Assembly: GCF_030269765.1 (NCBI RefSeq)
Contig: NZ_BSTX01000001.1
Coordinates: 1,495,370 to 1,559,369 of the forward strand
Length of the DNA stretch: 64,000 nt
Direction: 5' to 3'
Origin: Actinorhabdospora filicis
Lineage (GTDB): Bacteria; Actinomycetota; Actinomycetes; Mycobacteriales; Micromonosporaceae
A program made the translations under genes and the position numbers. Each line of letters begins with the position of its first letter. The stretch's first letter is position 1. A model generated the notes under the pieces. The model was not told the DNA's origin, did not search any database, and saw nothing but the letters and a program-made list of their open reading frames with translations. Positions 8,100 through 17,300 of the stretch are shown here, piece by piece.

Positions 8100-9581
8100 T
8101 CAGTAGGCACCCGAGGAGCGGAGGACGGCACTGGCGGTCCGGATGAGGATGACCAGGTCCAGCGTCAGCGACCAGTGCTCCACGTACCGCAGGTCCAGGC
8201 GCACCGCCTCCTCCCACGGCAGGTCGGAGCGTCCCGAGATCTGCCACAGACCCGTCAGGCCCGGCTTCACCGCGAGCCGGCGGCGGACGTCGTCGGGGTA
8301 CACCGCGACCTCGCTCGCCAGCGGCGGACGCGGCCCCACCAGCGACATGTCCCCGCGCACCACGTTCCACAGCTGCGGCAGCTCGTCCAGCGAGAACCGC
8401 CGCAGGACCTTCCCCACCGGCGTCACCCGCGGATCGTCGCGCATCTTGAACAGCACCGAGTCGTAGTCGTTCTGCGCGCGCAGGGCCTCCAGGCGCTGCT
8501 CGGCGTCGGGGTACATGGTCCGGAACTTCAGGATCGTGAACGGCTTCGCGTCGCGCCCGATGCGCTCCTGGGCGAACATCGCCGGCCCCTCCCCCGAGCG
8601 GCGCACCCAGATCACCAGCACCAGCAGCAGCGGCGACAGCATCGCCAGCAGCAGCAACGCCCCCACCCGGTCGAAGGCCTCCTTCACCAGGCGCTTGGTG
8701 CCCGACAGGGCCGCGTGCTCCAGATGCAGCATCGGCAGCCCGTCCACCGGCCGCACCGACGTCCGCGAGCCCCCCACGTCCACCATCGCCGAGGCCACGA
8801 TCAGGTCGATGTCACCGCGCTCCAGCTGCCACGCCATCCGCCGCAGCGCCACCCCGTCCAGCTCCGGGCACGACAGCACGATCACCGTGTCGGCCATAGC
8901 GATCGCCACCGCGTCGGCGGCGTCCTCGAACGACCCCAGCACCTGGACGTCCATGTCCAGCAACGCGCCGGTCTCCCGCCCGTCCGGCGAGCACACGCCC
9001 ACCACCTCAAGGCCGTGGAACCGCTCCCGCTGCAACTGCCGCGCCAGGTCCGACACCGCCGACGGGTGCCCCACCAGGACCACCCGGCGCATGCACCGGC
9101 CCTTCGTGCGCGCACCGTGCAACCGCCGCCGCAGCACGAACCGGCCCGCCAGGGTCAGCGCCACCGTGCACGGGACCGCCGTCAGCACGAACGCCCGCGA
9201 GGTCGGCACGTTCAGCGCGTACGACACCAGCGCCACCACCGCCATCAACGCGATGCCCGCCCGCAGCACCCGCTGGTACTCGCTCGTCCCCACGTACAGG
9301 TACCGCGACTCGTAGGCGTGGTTCAGCGACAGGAACACCAGCCACGCCACCGGCAGCACCACGAACAGCGGCACATAAGCCTCACTGGCCTCGTTGACCA
9401 CCCGGAACCGCGTGACGAACGCCGTCACCGTCGCCGCGAGCGCGACCAGAAGATCGAAAACGAGGAGTTTCCGCAGATAGACCGCCTGCCACTGCGGACG
9501 CGCGAAACGCGGAAGATGACGCGGGACCGCGACCGTACCGCGCGAAATGTCCTCCACGACCGGCACATCTGTTGCCAACAC
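8100..9581 (-). CDS. Polyprenyl glycosylphosphotransferase (initiating sugar-phosphate transferase, WcaJ/WbaP type)
   Basis: Membrane enzyme that moves a hexose-1-phosphate from a UDP-sugar to undecaprenyl phosphate, the first step of an exopolysaccharide or glycan repeat unit. Of 493 aa, the N-terminal part has about four membrane helices, followed by a Rossmann-like domain (RVVLVGHPSAVSDLARQL). A further membrane segment (ALLLLAMLSPLLLVLVIWV) precedes the catalytic domain with KFRTMYPDAEQRL, RRFSLDELPQLWNV, GDMSLVGPRPPL and KPGLTGLWQISGRS. No other polysaccharide genes are adjacent, so the partner transferases are elsewhere. The sugar specificity cannot be read. Confidence 0.93.
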   Translation of the reverse strand: MLATDVPVVEDISRGTVAVPRHLPRFARPQWQAVYLRKLLVFDLLVALAATVTAFVTRFRVVNEASEAYVPLFVVLPVAWLVFLSLNHAYESRYLYVGTSEYQRVLRAGIALMAVVALVSYALNVPTSRAFVLTAVPCTVALTLAGRFVLRRRLHGARTKGRCMRRVVLVGHPSAVSDLARQLQRERFHGLEVVGVCSPDGRETGALLDMDVQVLGSFEDAADAVAIAMADTVIVLSCPELDGVALRRMAWQLERGDIDLIVASAMVDVGGSRTSVRPVDGLPMLHLEHAALSGTKRLVKEAFDRVGALLLLAMLSPLLLVLVIWVRRSGEGPAMFAQERIGRDAKPFTILKFRTMYPDAEQRLEALRAQNDYDSVLFKMRDDPRVTPVGKVLRRFSLDELPQLWNVVRGDMSLVGPRPPLASEVAVYPDDVRRRLAVKPGLTGLWQISGRSDLPWEEAVRLDLRYVEHWSLTLDLVILIRTASAVLRSSGAY

Positions 9582-9634
9582 CCGGCATCCCCTTCAAAAC
9601 GGACGATGGTGTGGCACTTTTTAGCACATAAAGG

Positions 9635-9658
9635 AAAAATAGACGTGAGCGGGCTCAC
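9635..9658 (-). terminator. Intrinsic terminator after pth
   Basis: Read on the minus strand, the hairpin GTGAG-CCCG-CTCAC begins at the pth stop and is followed within a few bases by a run of five T (the AAAAA at 9635-9639 on the plus strand). It separates pth from the sugar transferase gene. Confidence 0.6.
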
Positions 9659-10260
9659 TAATTGGCGGTGTGGTAACGATTCTGGGTCTTCTCCAGACCA
9701 TCGATCAGAACGTCCACGACCGCGTCGGCCGAACGCTCCAGCAACACACCCGCCTCTTCGGCCTCGGCCGGGGGGAAATCGCGCAGCACGTAATCGGCCG
9801 GATCCATCCGTCCCGGCGGACGGCCGATACCGACCCGCACCCGGATGTAGTCCTTCGACCCCATCGACTGCGAAATGGAGCGCAACCCGTTGTGGCCGCC
9901 CTCGCCGCCACCCCGCTTCAGCCGAATCTGCCCGAACGGCACGTCTAGCTCATCGTGGACCACCACGATCTGCTCGATGCCGAACTTGAAGAAGTTCGCC
10001 AGCCCGGCCACCGGGCCACCCGAGAGGTTCATGTACGTCATCGGCTTCGCCAGCACGATCGACGGACCACCCGGCGCGCCAGAGGGCAACGGCAGACGCC
10101 CTCTGGCCACGTCCGCCTTCACGCGCGCGGCGGACTTGAAACGGTCGCCGACCCGCTCCGCGAGCAGATCGGCGACCATGAACCCGGCATTGTGCCGGTT
10201 ACGTGCGTACTTCGGCCCGGGATTACCCAGGCCGACGACCAGGAAAGGACCCTCGGTCAT
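9658..10260 (-). CDS. pth: Peptidyl-tRNA hydrolase
   Basis: Releases tRNA from peptidyl-tRNAs dropped by the ribosome. 200 aa. [20 protein letters not shown] carries the catalytic His23 and conserved Asn13. TYMNLSGG follows, then [12 protein letters not shown] with the conserved Asp103, and [13 protein letters not shown]. Length and motifs match the family. It starts 12 bp after the rplY stop in the block glmU-prs-rplY-pth that is widely conserved in actinomycetes. Confidence 0.97.
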   Translation of the reverse strand: MTEGPFLVVGLGNPGPKYARNRHNAGFMVADLLAERVGDRFKSAARVKADVARGRLPLPSGAPGGPSIVLAKPMTYMNLSGGPVAGLANFFKFGIEQIVVVHDELDVPFGQIRLKRGGGEGGHNGLRSISQSMGSKDYIRVRVGIGRPPGRMDPADYVLRDFPPAEAEEAGVLLERSADAVVDVLIDGLEKTQNRYHTAN

Positions 10261-10272
10261 ACGACCACGCCG

Positions 10273-10866
10273 CTACTCGGCGGCGGAGTCCTCAGCGGTC
10301 TCGTCCGCGGCGGGCGCCTCGACGGCCGGAGCCGACAGAACCGCGATCACCGTCTCCGGGTCCGACACCAGGGCCACACCCTTCGGAAGAACCACATCGG
10401 CGGCGGTGATGTTCGCGCCGACGGCCAGGCCCTCGACCGACACCTCGATCGACTCGGGCAGGTGCGAAGCCTCGGCCTGCACGGACAGCGTGGCGTGCTC
10501 GGTGACGAGCAGGCCGCCCTTCTCGTGCTCACCGGTCAGCGCGACCGGAACCTCGACGGTGACCTGCTCGCCACGACGGACCAGCAGCAGGTCCACGTGG
10601 TCGATGGTGTCCTTGATGGGGTCACGCTGCAGGGCCTTCGGGAGCGCCAGCTCCTTGGTGCCGTCGGTGACTTCGATGCTGAAAAGCTGGTTCATGCCAC
10701 CGCGACGAAGTGCGGCGGCGAACTCAAGCGCCGGCAGCGCGACGTGCTTCGGCTTCTCGCCGTGACCGTACAGAACGGCGGGAATCTTGCCGGCGCGCCG
10801 GGTGCGACGGGCGCCGCCCTTGCCGAACTCGGTGCGGGGCTCGGCGCTGATGCGGACCTCGGACAC
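10273..10866 (-). CDS. rplY: 50S ribosomal protein L25 / general stress protein Ctc
   Basis: Binds 5S rRNA in the large ribosomal subunit; the long form with a C-terminal beta domain is called Ctc or TL5. 197 aa from GTG at 10866, with GGAG eight bases upstream. The N-terminal L25 domain has RTEFGKGGARRTRRAGKIPA and VLYGHG; the C-terminal domain is beta-rich and ends in an acidic Ala-rich tail (ADETAEDSAAE). Its neighbours prs and pth are the usual ones. Confidence 0.95.
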   Translation of the reverse strand: MSEVRISAEPRTEFGKGGARRTRRAGKIPAVLYGHGEKPKHVALPALEFAAALRRGGMNQLFSIEVTDGTKELALPKALQRDPIKDTIDHVDLLLVRRGEQVTVEVPVALTGEHEKGGLLVTEHATLSVQAEASHLPESIEVSVEGLAVGANITAADVVLPKGVALVSDPETVIAVLSAPAVEAPAADETAEDSAAE

Positions 10867-11090
10867 GGGAAGTACTCCATCCTCAATTACAGACTAGGTC
10901 GGCGCTCGACGCATGGCGCGGCACCAGAAAAGGAGCCCTCACCGCGTCGATGACGGCGCTCACGAAACCCCTTCGGAAGAAGAGAAAGCGTGTCCATCCG
11001 AAAAATTCGGCTGCGTGTTCATGCAGGGGCCGACCCCGGGACACACCACGTAGCGCCCTCGCCGTGGCAACCGGAATAGTCTACAGGTCC

Positions 11091-12074
11091 TTACGACAGG
11101 CCACCGAAGAGGGTGGTCACCGAGCCGTCGTCGAACACCTCGCGAATCGCCCGCGCGACCAGCGGGGCGATCGACAGCACGGTCATCTTGTCGATCTTCT
11201 TGTAGTCCTCCAGCGGAAGCGTGTTGGTCACCACGACCTCCGAGATCGGCGACTTCTGCAGCCGCTCGGTCGCCGGATCCGACAGGATCGGGTGCGTCGC
11301 CGCCACGATGATCTCCGCCGCGCCGCCCTCGGCCAGCAGATCGGCCGCCGAGCAGATCGTCCCGCCGGTGTCGATCATGTCGTCCACCAGCAGGCACACC
11401 CGGTCCTTGATGTCACCCACGACCCGGTTGGCCACCACCTGGTTCGGCTTCAGCGGGTCACGCGTCTTGTGGATGAACGCCAGCGGTGTGTAACCGCCCA
11501 GCCGGTCCGTCCACCGCTCCGCCACCCGCACCCGGCCCGAGTCCGGCGCCACGACCGCCATCGGACGGCCCGCGTACTTCTTCTCGATGTAGTCGGCCAG
11601 CAGGTCCATCGCGAACAGGTGATCCACCGGCCCGTCGAAGAACCCCTGGATCTGCGCGGTGTGCAGATCCACCGTCAGGATCCGGTTCGCCCCCGCCGTC
11701 TTCAGCAGGTCGGCCACCAGCCGCGCCGAGATCGGCTCCCGGCCCCGGTGCTTCTTGTCCTGACGCGCGTACGGATAGAACGGCAGCACGACCGTGATCC
11801 GCTTGGCCGAACCGCGCTTCAGCGCGTCGACCATGATCAGCGTCTCCATCATCCACCGGTTGATGGGCGCCGACATCGACTGCACCACGAACGCGTCCGA
11901 GCCGCGCACCGACTCCTTGTACCGCACGAACAGCTCGCCGTTGGCGAAGCCATAGGCGTCCGTCGGCGTGGGCGCCACACCTAGATGACGCCCGATCTCC
12001 TCCGCCAGCTCCGGAAACGCCCGACCGGAGAAGAGCATCATGCTCTTCCGGTTCTCCGCCACGATGCTGCCCAC
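11091..12074 (-). CDS. prs: Ribose-phosphate pyrophosphokinase
   Basis: Makes PRPP from ribose 5-phosphate and ATP for nucleotide, His and Trp synthesis. I chose GTG at 12074 (VGSIVAENRKSMMLFSGRAF, 327 aa); the frame is open to 12398, but that extension has no family match and runs through the glmU end. Motifs: FANGELFVRYKESVRGSDAF, FYPYARQDKKHRGREPISA (ATP site), VVAPDSGRVRVAERW and the PRPP loop LLVDDMIDTGGTI. About 122 bp separate it from glmU upstream, and 224 bp from rplY downstream. Confidence 0.95.
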   Translation of the reverse strand: MGSIVAENRKSMMLFSGRAFPELAEEIGRHLGVAPTPTDAYGFANGELFVRYKESVRGSDAFVVQSMSAPINRWMMETLIMVDALKRGSAKRITVVLPFYPYARQDKKHRGREPISARLVADLLKTAGANRILTVDLHTAQIQGFFDGPVDHLFAMDLLADYIEKKYAGRPMAVVAPDSGRVRVAERWTDRLGGYTPLAFIHKTRDPLKPNQVVANRVVGDIKDRVCLLVDDMIDTGGTICSAADLLAEGGAAEIIVAATHPILSDPATERLQKSPISEVVVTNTLPLEDYKKIDKMTVLSIAPLVARAIREVFDDGSVTTLFGGLS

Positions 12075-12196
12075 GGTCCACCCGCTCCCTGGTAGCGCTG
12101 CTGAATTCACGCTAAGTCTCGCCCCTGCGCTCACCGCACATGAGCGGTATCCCCGAACGATGTGGCATTGGTCGCTGTGGGACGCGCGACAAGAGC

Positions 12197-13624
12197 TTAT
12201 TCGGCCGACTTGTGCCGCGCGGCGGCGTCGGCCGTCTTGGTCCCCGGCCGCTTCCGCTCCACCCAGCCGGCGATGTTCCGCTGCCGCGCCCGCGCCACCC
12301 CCAGCGAACCCGACTCCACCGTCGCGTCGATCGCGCTGCCCGCCGCCACGTACGTCCCGTCCTCGATCGTCACCGGCGCGATCAGCACCGAGTCGCACCC
12401 GATGAACACCGCGTCCCCCACCGACGTCCGGTGCTTCTTCAGCCCGTCGTAGTTGGCCACGATCACACCCGCGCCGATGTTCGACTTCTCACCCACCGTC
12501 GCGTCCCCCACGTACGACAGATGCGGCACCTTCGAACCCGAACCGATCGTGGAGTTCTTCACCTCCACGAACGTGCCCACCTTCGACGCCTCACCCAGCT
12601 CCGCCGCCGGACGCAGATACGCGAACGGCCCCACCGACGCCCCCGCGCCCACACTCGCACCCTCCGCGTGCGTCCGGACCACCGTCGCACCCGCACCGAC
12701 CACCGTGTCGGTCAGCGTGGAATCCGGGCCCACCTCCGCGCCGGCCCGGACGACCGTCCGGCCCTTGAGCTGCACGTTCGGGCGCACCGTCACGTCCGGC
12801 TCGACCACGGCGGTCACGTCGACCCAGGTGCTCGCCGGGTCGTCCATCGTCACCCCGGAGCGCATGAGAGCGCCGTTCACCCGCTTCTGCATGATGCCCC
12901 GCAGCCACGCCAGCTGCTCCCGGTCGTTGCACCCGAGCGTGTCGGCCACGTCCGCGGCCGTGTGCGTACCCACCGCGTGCCCCGCCGCGATCAGGTTCGT
13001 GAGCGCCTCGGTGAGGTACTCCTCGCCCTGCGAGTTGTCGGTGGACAGGTTCGCCAGCGCCGAACGCAGCAGCGCGCCGTCGAAGACGTACATGCCCGAG
13101 TTGATCTCGGTGACCGCCAGCTGCTCGGGCGTGGCGTCCTTCTGCTCGACGATCTCGCGGAACGTGCCGTCCTCGTGCCGCATGATCCGGCCCAGGCCCG
13201 TGGGGTCCTCGACATCGGCGACCAGGACGGTGGCGGCCAGCCCCGAGGCCTCATGCGCCTCACAGAACTCGCGCAGCGTGTCGGCCTGGAGAAGCGGCGT
13301 GTCGCCGTACAGGACGACGACGGTGCCCACGGCGTCCGGAACCGTGTCGAGCGCGACCCGCGCGGCATGGCCCGTGCCGAGCTGCTTCTCCTGCAGGACG
13401 GTCTTGGCGTCCGGCGTGATCACCGCGAGATGCGCCTCGACCTGCTCGGCGCCATGCCCGACGACCACCAGGGTCTCGGCGGCCGCGAGCGGCTCGGCGG
13501 CGGCGAGGACGTGCCCGATGAGCGAACGACCCAGCACCTCGTGCAGGACCTTGGGGAGCGCGGACTTCATGCGCTTGCCCTCCCCGGCGGCGAGCAGGAT
13601 CACGGTGCGCTGGGGCTGCGGCAT
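12197..13624 (-). CDS. glmU: Bifunctional UDP-GlcNAc pyrophosphorylase / glucosamine-1-phosphate N-acetyltransferase
   Basis: Acetylates glucosamine 1-phosphate and couples it to UTP, making UDP-GlcNAc for peptidoglycan. With the start at ATG 13624 (MPQPQRTVILLAAGEG) it has 475 aa. Residues 10-25 hold the nucleotidyltransferase signature LLAAGEGKRMKSALPK. The C-terminal half is a left-handed beta-helix of hexapeptide repeats (VGAGATVVRTHAEGASVGAG and following) with the acetyltransferase part near GVIVANYDGLKKHRTSVGD. The open frame extends 16 codons further up, but these do not match the family. Confidence 0.96.
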   Translation of the reverse strand: MPQPQRTVILLAAGEGKRMKSALPKVLHEVLGRSLIGHVLAAAEPLAAAETLVVVGHGAEQVEAHLAVITPDAKTVLQEKQLGTGHAARVALDTVPDAVGTVVVLYGDTPLLQADTLREFCEAHEASGLAATVLVADVEDPTGLGRIMRHEDGTFREIVEQKDATPEQLAVTEINSGMYVFDGALLRSALANLSTDNSQGEEYLTEALTNLIAAGHAVGTHTAADVADTLGCNDREQLAWLRGIMQKRVNGALMRSGVTMDDPASTWVDVTAVVEPDVTVRPNVQLKGRTVVRAGAEVGPDSTLTDTVVGAGATVVRTHAEGASVGAGASVGPFAYLRPAAELGEASKVGTFVEVKNSTIGSGSKVPHLSYVGDATVGEKSNIGAGVIVANYDGLKKHRTSVGDAVFIGCDSVLIAPVTIEDGTYVAAGSAIDATVESGSLGVARARQRNIAGWVERKRPGTKTADAAARHKSAE

Positions 13625-13745
13625 GAGGGCTCCGTCCGTGGCAGTGCTGGCTTGTGGCTGACTTCGGGCCATCGTATGCCGGGAGGAGAGGGGGTGGGGG
13701 CGGGGCTTGAGGGAGGGGATCCGAACCCTAGAACGCCAGATACTA

Positions 13746-13769
13746 GAAAACGCCCCGGAGGGCGTTTTC
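13746..13769 (-). terminator. Hairpin terminator after tRNA-Gln
   Basis: A perfect 10-bp stem GAAAACGCCC / GGGCGTTTTC with a four-base loop. On the minus strand the T-run forms the 3' side of the stem, just downstream of tRNA-Gln and upstream of glmU. Confidence 0.7.
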
Positions 13770-13778
13770 GCAGGTCAG

Positions 13779-13849
13779 CTCCCGGGGGAGGACTCGAACC
13801 CCCATCATTTGAACCAAAATCAAAGGTATTGCCCTTATACGACCCGGGA
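13779..13849 (-). tRNA. tRNA-Gln (anticodon TTG)
   Basis: The minus strand folds as a 71-nt tRNA. The acceptor TCCCGGG pairs with CCCGGGA, the D-stem GTAT with ATAC, and the anticodon stem TTTGA with TCAAA around the loop TTTTGGT (anticodon TTG, Gln). The T-arm is GGGGG-TTCGAGT-CCTCC, and the discriminator is G. CCA is not encoded. Confidence 0.95.
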
Positions 13850-13891
13850 TGACCCCAATGTCCGTTTTCTCTCACGAACACCAAGCACGGC

Positions 13892-14812
13892 TTAGATTAC
13901 CGTGCCGCCCCTCTCGGCCTCATCCGGCTTATCGCCGCACGGAACACCCAGGCTCGCCATCTCCATGGTCGCCGAGGCGAGCGCATCGATGTGCCAGTAG
14001 AGCTTGAGCGAGTCGTAGACGGCGATGGTCACGCAGCCGAAGTAGCCCTCACCGACGTTCTTCCGCACCGTCTTCGGGTTATGACGCTTCCAGGTGGTCG
14101 GAAGGAACTCACCCGGCTCGATCCCGAGCTGCTCGGCCCAATACGCATGCGCCGCCGCCTCGTCACCACTCTCATGAATGCTCAGGCGATAGCTCATGCC
14201 GCCATGCGGCACGGGCGCGGCCCGCACGAACTCCTGAAAGAGCCTCAGCAGCCCCGGATCACTGTTGATGAACCGCACACGCGGCGGCCCGCTGTTCCAC
14301 GGCTTCCACTTCACGCCTTCGCACCAGTAGGCGATCGCCCCGATGAGCTGCATCGCCTCCCTCGCATGCCGGGCGACCTCACCGGCGGCCCGAAGGCGCC
14401 TCTCCTCCTGACTGGCGACCTTCTGCTCGCGTCGACGGCGATGTCCCTCGTCACGCTTGGCCCGTGCCTCGGCAGACCAGCTCGACGTGCGCTCGCGCTG
14501 CACCGGGATGTCGCGCACCCACAGGGAGACTGAGCTCTTTGAGACCTTTAGAGCCTCAGCGATCTCGTCGTAGGTGCTTCCCTCCGCTCTAAGACGTCGC
14601 GCCTCGTCGCGTAGGTGGTCTTTCGCGTTCGGCCGGAGATTCGGCTTGTTCCCCGGCAGTCCGGCGAGCCAGTACTGCAGCTGGTTCTTCTCCACCCCCA
14701 GGCGTTCTCTGATCTCCGCGGAGGACATCCCCTCCTCCACCCGCAGCCGTCGTGCCTCGGCCGCCCGCGGGTCCTGGAACTTCTTCTCCTCATAGTTCTC
14801 TTCTCGCGCCAT
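13892..14812 (-). CDS. Double helix-turn-helix protein with a LAGLIDADG-like C-terminal region (function unknown)
   Basis: 306 aa from ATG 14812 (MAREENYEEKKFQDPRAAEA). Two similar HTH units stand in tandem: EARRLRVEEGMSSAEIRERL...LQYWL (about 19-50) and EARRLRAEGSTYDEIAEAL...VSLWV (about 70-100). A basic linker follows (EARAKRDEGHRRRREQK). The C-terminal half has IAYWCEGVK, RFINSDPGLLRLF, WKRHNPKTVRKNVGEGYFGC and YDSLKLYWHI, resembling actinomycete proteins with a degenerate LAGLIDADG-type fold. The family link is from memory. It lies 42 bp upstream of tRNA-Gln on the same strand and diverges from the ABC-F gene. An operon with the tRNA is possible. Confidence 0.8.
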   Translation of the reverse strand: MAREENYEEKKFQDPRAAEARRLRVEEGMSSAEIRERLGVEKNQLQYWLAGLPGNKPNLRPNAKDHLRDEARRLRAEGSTYDEIAEALKVSKSSVSLWVRDIPVQRERTSSWSAEARAKRDEGHRRRREQKVASQEERRLRAAGEVARHAREAMQLIGAIAYWCEGVKWKPWNSGPPRVRFINSDPGLLRLFQEFVRAAPVPHGGMSYRLSIHESGDEAAAHAYWAEQLGIEPGEFLPTTWKRHNPKTVRKNVGEGYFGCVTIAVYDSLKLYWHIDALASATMEMASLGVPCGDKPDEAERGGTVI

Positions 14813-14941
14813 GATCTTCCCCCTTGATCCGAACTGGTGTTCGCACCAAAAGTAACGATCATTCACTCTCGTAACAAATGTGAATCTTCCTCGTACGATC
14901 GCACTCCCCGCCCCCTCCACCCCACCCCATACGCTTGTCCC

Positions 14942-16714
14942 GTGGCCAACCTGATCAACCTCGACGCCGTCGCCAAGTCCTACGGCACCACCACCCTCTT
15001 CTCCGACCTCTCCACCGGCGTCGCCGAGGGCGACCGCATCGGTGTGGTCGGCCTGAACGGGACGGGCAAGACGACTCTCCTGCGGTTGATCACCAAGACC
15101 GAGGACCCCGACGCCGGACGCGTCACGCACCGGCGTGACCTGCGGGTCGGTGTTCTGCCTCAGTCGATCGAGTACCCGGCGGGCACGACCGTGGCCGATG
15201 TCGTGCTCGGTGACGTGTGGCTGCCGACGGAGCACACCGAGGAGCACGAGTGGGCGGGTGACGCCACGGTCCGCACGATCCTGGACGGCCTGGGCATGCA
15301 CAACCTGGGCCTGGACGCGCCCACCGACTCCATGTCGGGTGGTGAGCGGCGGCGGGTGGCGCTGGCCGCGCTCCTGGTGCGGCCGGTGGACGTGCTGATC
15401 CTCGACGAGCCGACCAACCATCTCGACATCCACGGGATCACGTGGCTGGCGGACTGGCTGAAGCAGCGGGTGCGCACGCTCATCGCGGTCACCCACGACC
15501 GGTGGTTCCTGGACGCGGTCTGCGAGACCACGTGGGAGGTCACCGACAGCACCATCAACTCCTACGAGGGCGGCTACTCCGCGTGGATCCTGGCGCGGGC
15601 CGAGCGGGATCGGCAGGCGGCGGCGAGTGAGGAGCGGCGGCAGAACCTGGTCCGCAAGGAGCTGGCGTGGCTGCGGCGGGGCGCTCCGGCGCGGACGAGC
15701 AAGCCGAAGTTCCGCATCGCGGCCGCCGACGCGCTGATCGCCGACGTCCCGGAGCCGCGCGACAAGGTGAACCTGTCGCGCATGTCGGTTTCGCGGCTGG
15801 GCCGGCAGGGCTTCGAGCTGAAGGACGTGTCGCTGGCGGTGCCGGGCAAGACGATCCTGTCGCATGTGGACTGGCATGTCGGCCCGGGCGACCGGATCGG
15901 CCTGGTCGGCGCCAACGGGGCGGGCAAGTCGACGCTGCTGGGCCTGATGACGGGGACGCGCACGCCCGACGAGGGCGCGGTCACCGTCGGGCAGACGGTC
16001 AAGACGGCGATGCTGTCGCAGGAGCTCAAGGAGCTCCCGAAGGACATGAAGCTGCTGGAGGCCATCCAGGAGAACGGGAACCGCTTCACCTTCGGCGACC
16101 GGGACATGTCGGCCGGCCAGCTCGCCGAGGCCTTCGGCTTCACCGACAAGATCATGTGGACGCCGATCCGCGACCTGTCGGGTGGGCAGCGGCGGCGGCT
16201 GCAGCTCCTGCTGCTGCTGACCGGCCAGCCGAACACGCTGCTGCTGGACGAGCCGACCAACGACCTCGACATCGACACCCTCCAGGCTCTTGAGGACCTC
16301 CTGGACTCTTGGCCCGGCATCCTCGTCGTCGCCAGCCACGACCGCTACCTGCTGGAACGCGTCACCGACAAGACGATCGCGCTGCTCGGCGACGGCTCGA
16401 TCAAGGAGCTGCCCGGCGGCATCGACCAGTACCTGGAGCTGTCGGAGAAGGGCGAGGCGCCCGGGGCCGCCACGAGTGGCCCGGCGAAGGCCGCCAGCGC
16501 GTCCACGGTGAGCCGGGAGGCGCAGAAGGAGCTGAAGCGGCTGGAGCGGCAGCTGGACAAGCTCGGCGACAAGGAGGCGAAGCTGCACGTGAAGCTCGCC
16601 GAGAACGCCACCGACCACGCCCGGGCGGCCGAGCTGCACGCGGAGCTGACGGCGCTGCTGGCCGAGAAGGAGGACGTGGAGACGCGCTGGCTGGAGTTGG
16701 CCGACGGGGAGTAG
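14942..16714 (+). CDS. ABC-F family ATPase (ribosome-associated, Uup/EttA-like)
   Basis: Soluble protein with two ABC domains and no membrane segment; ABC-F proteins act on the ribosome in translation or antibiotic protection. 590 aa from GTG 14942 (VANLINLDAVAKSYGTTTL). Domain 1 has Walker A GLNGTGKTT, MSGGERRRVALA and LILDEPTNHLD; domain 2 has GANGAGKST, LSGGQRRRLQLL and LLLDEPTNDLD. The C-terminal 80 residues are a coiled coil (KELKRLERQLDKLGDKEAK), as in Uup. The resistance-type inter-domain linker is not obvious, so I favour a housekeeping role. The upstream region (14813-14941) holds a TGGTG-TTCG-CACCA hairpin. Confidence 0.94.
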   Translation: MANLINLDAVAKSYGTTTLFSDLSTGVAEGDRIGVVGLNGTGKTTLLRLITKTEDPDAGRVTHRRDLRVGVLPQSIEYPAGTTVADVVLGDVWLPTEHTEEHEWAGDATVRTILDGLGMHNLGLDAPTDSMSGGERRRVALAALLVRPVDVLILDEPTNHLDIHGITWLADWLKQRVRTLIAVTHDRWFLDAVCETTWEVTDSTINSYEGGYSAWILARAERDRQAAASEERRQNLVRKELAWLRRGAPARTSKPKFRIAAADALIADVPEPRDKVNLSRMSVSRLGRQGFELKDVSLAVPGKTILSHVDWHVGPGDRIGLVGANGAGKSTLLGLMTGTRTPDEGAVTVGQTVKTAMLSQELKELPKDMKLLEAIQENGNRFTFGDRDMSAGQLAEAFGFTDKIMWTPIRDLSGGQRRRLQLLLLLTGQPNTLLLDEPTNDLDIDTLQALEDLLDSWPGILVVASHDRYLLERVTDKTIALLGDGSIKELPGGIDQYLELSEKGEAPGAATSGPAKAASASTVSREAQKELKRLERQLDKLGDKEAKLHVKLAENATDHARAAELHAELTALLAEKEDVETRWLELADGE

Positions 16715-16757
16715 CCATCCGCAGGTCGGCGAGACGGCCGGTGGGCGATAGGCGACA

Positions 16758-17300
16758 ATGCCGGGTGTGGATCACCTACCTATCAACCACAGGTTGCGGC
16801 CGTTCTGGCGTGTGCTGGCGTTCTTCGCCGGCGCCTACGTCCTGCTGTTCGGCATCCTGGGTTTCGTCAAGTCGAAGAGCGACCTGGGCCTGGCCTGGAC
16901 GGCGCAGGACGGCCTTCCGTGGGTCCTGGGCCTGAAGGCCAACCCGGCGTTCTCGCTGCTGTCCATCGTGGTCGGCGCGCTGATCGTGATCGGCGCCCTG
17001 ATCGGCCGGAACATCGACCGCTGGATCAACCTGGTCTGCGGCGCGGTGTTCCTGCTGGCGAGCATGCTGATGCTGCTGTTCCTGCGCACCGACGCCAACA
17101 TCCTCGGTTTCGGGGTGAGCACCTGCGTGGTGTCGGCGATCCTGGGCCTGGTCGTGTTCACCGCAGGCCTGTACGGACGCGTGGGAAGCACCCGGCTGGC
17201 CGCGGCCGAGGAGCTGCACCGCCACCATGTCCCGGCGGCCGCGAAGGCGGAGGAGCCGGTGGTGCTGGAAGAGGACGTCGAGGAAGCGAAGAAGGACTAG
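16758..17300 (+). CDS. DUF4383-type four-helix membrane protein
   Basis: 180 aa, unknown function. Four hydrophobic segments are visible: about 20-40 (LAFFAGAYVLLFGILGFV), 60-82 (SLLSIVVGALIVIGALIG), 90-110 and 118-140. A charged cytosolic tail ends EEDVEEAKKD. The pattern and the GxxxxxxNxxH/F-type spacing fit the DUF4383 family common in actinomycetes. Its stop codon overlaps the TetR gene stop tail-to-tail in the palindrome CTAG (17297-17300). Confidence 0.8.
   Translation: MPGVDHLPINHRLRPFWRVLAFFAGAYVLLFGILGFVKSKSDLGLAWTAQDGLPWVLGLKANPAFSLLSIVVGALIVIGALIGRNIDRWINLVCGAVFLLASMLMLLFLRTDANILGFGVSTCVVSAILGLVVFTAGLYGRVGSTRLAAAEELHRHHVPAAAKAEEPVVLEEDVEEAKKD

Noticed and set aside
12075..12398. 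N-terminal extension of prs
   Set aside because: The extension runs antisense-in-frame through glmU's end; family homology starts at GTG 12074.
13892..14812. Integrase or phage insertion at tRNA-Gln
   Set aside because: No attachment-site duplication, integrase or phage gene; the protein is HTH/LAGLIDADG-like, not a recombinase.
14837..16639. Long minus-strand frame opposite the ABC-F gene joined to the HTH protein
   Set aside because: The upstream part is antisense to the ABC-F gene; the HTH protein starts at 14812.
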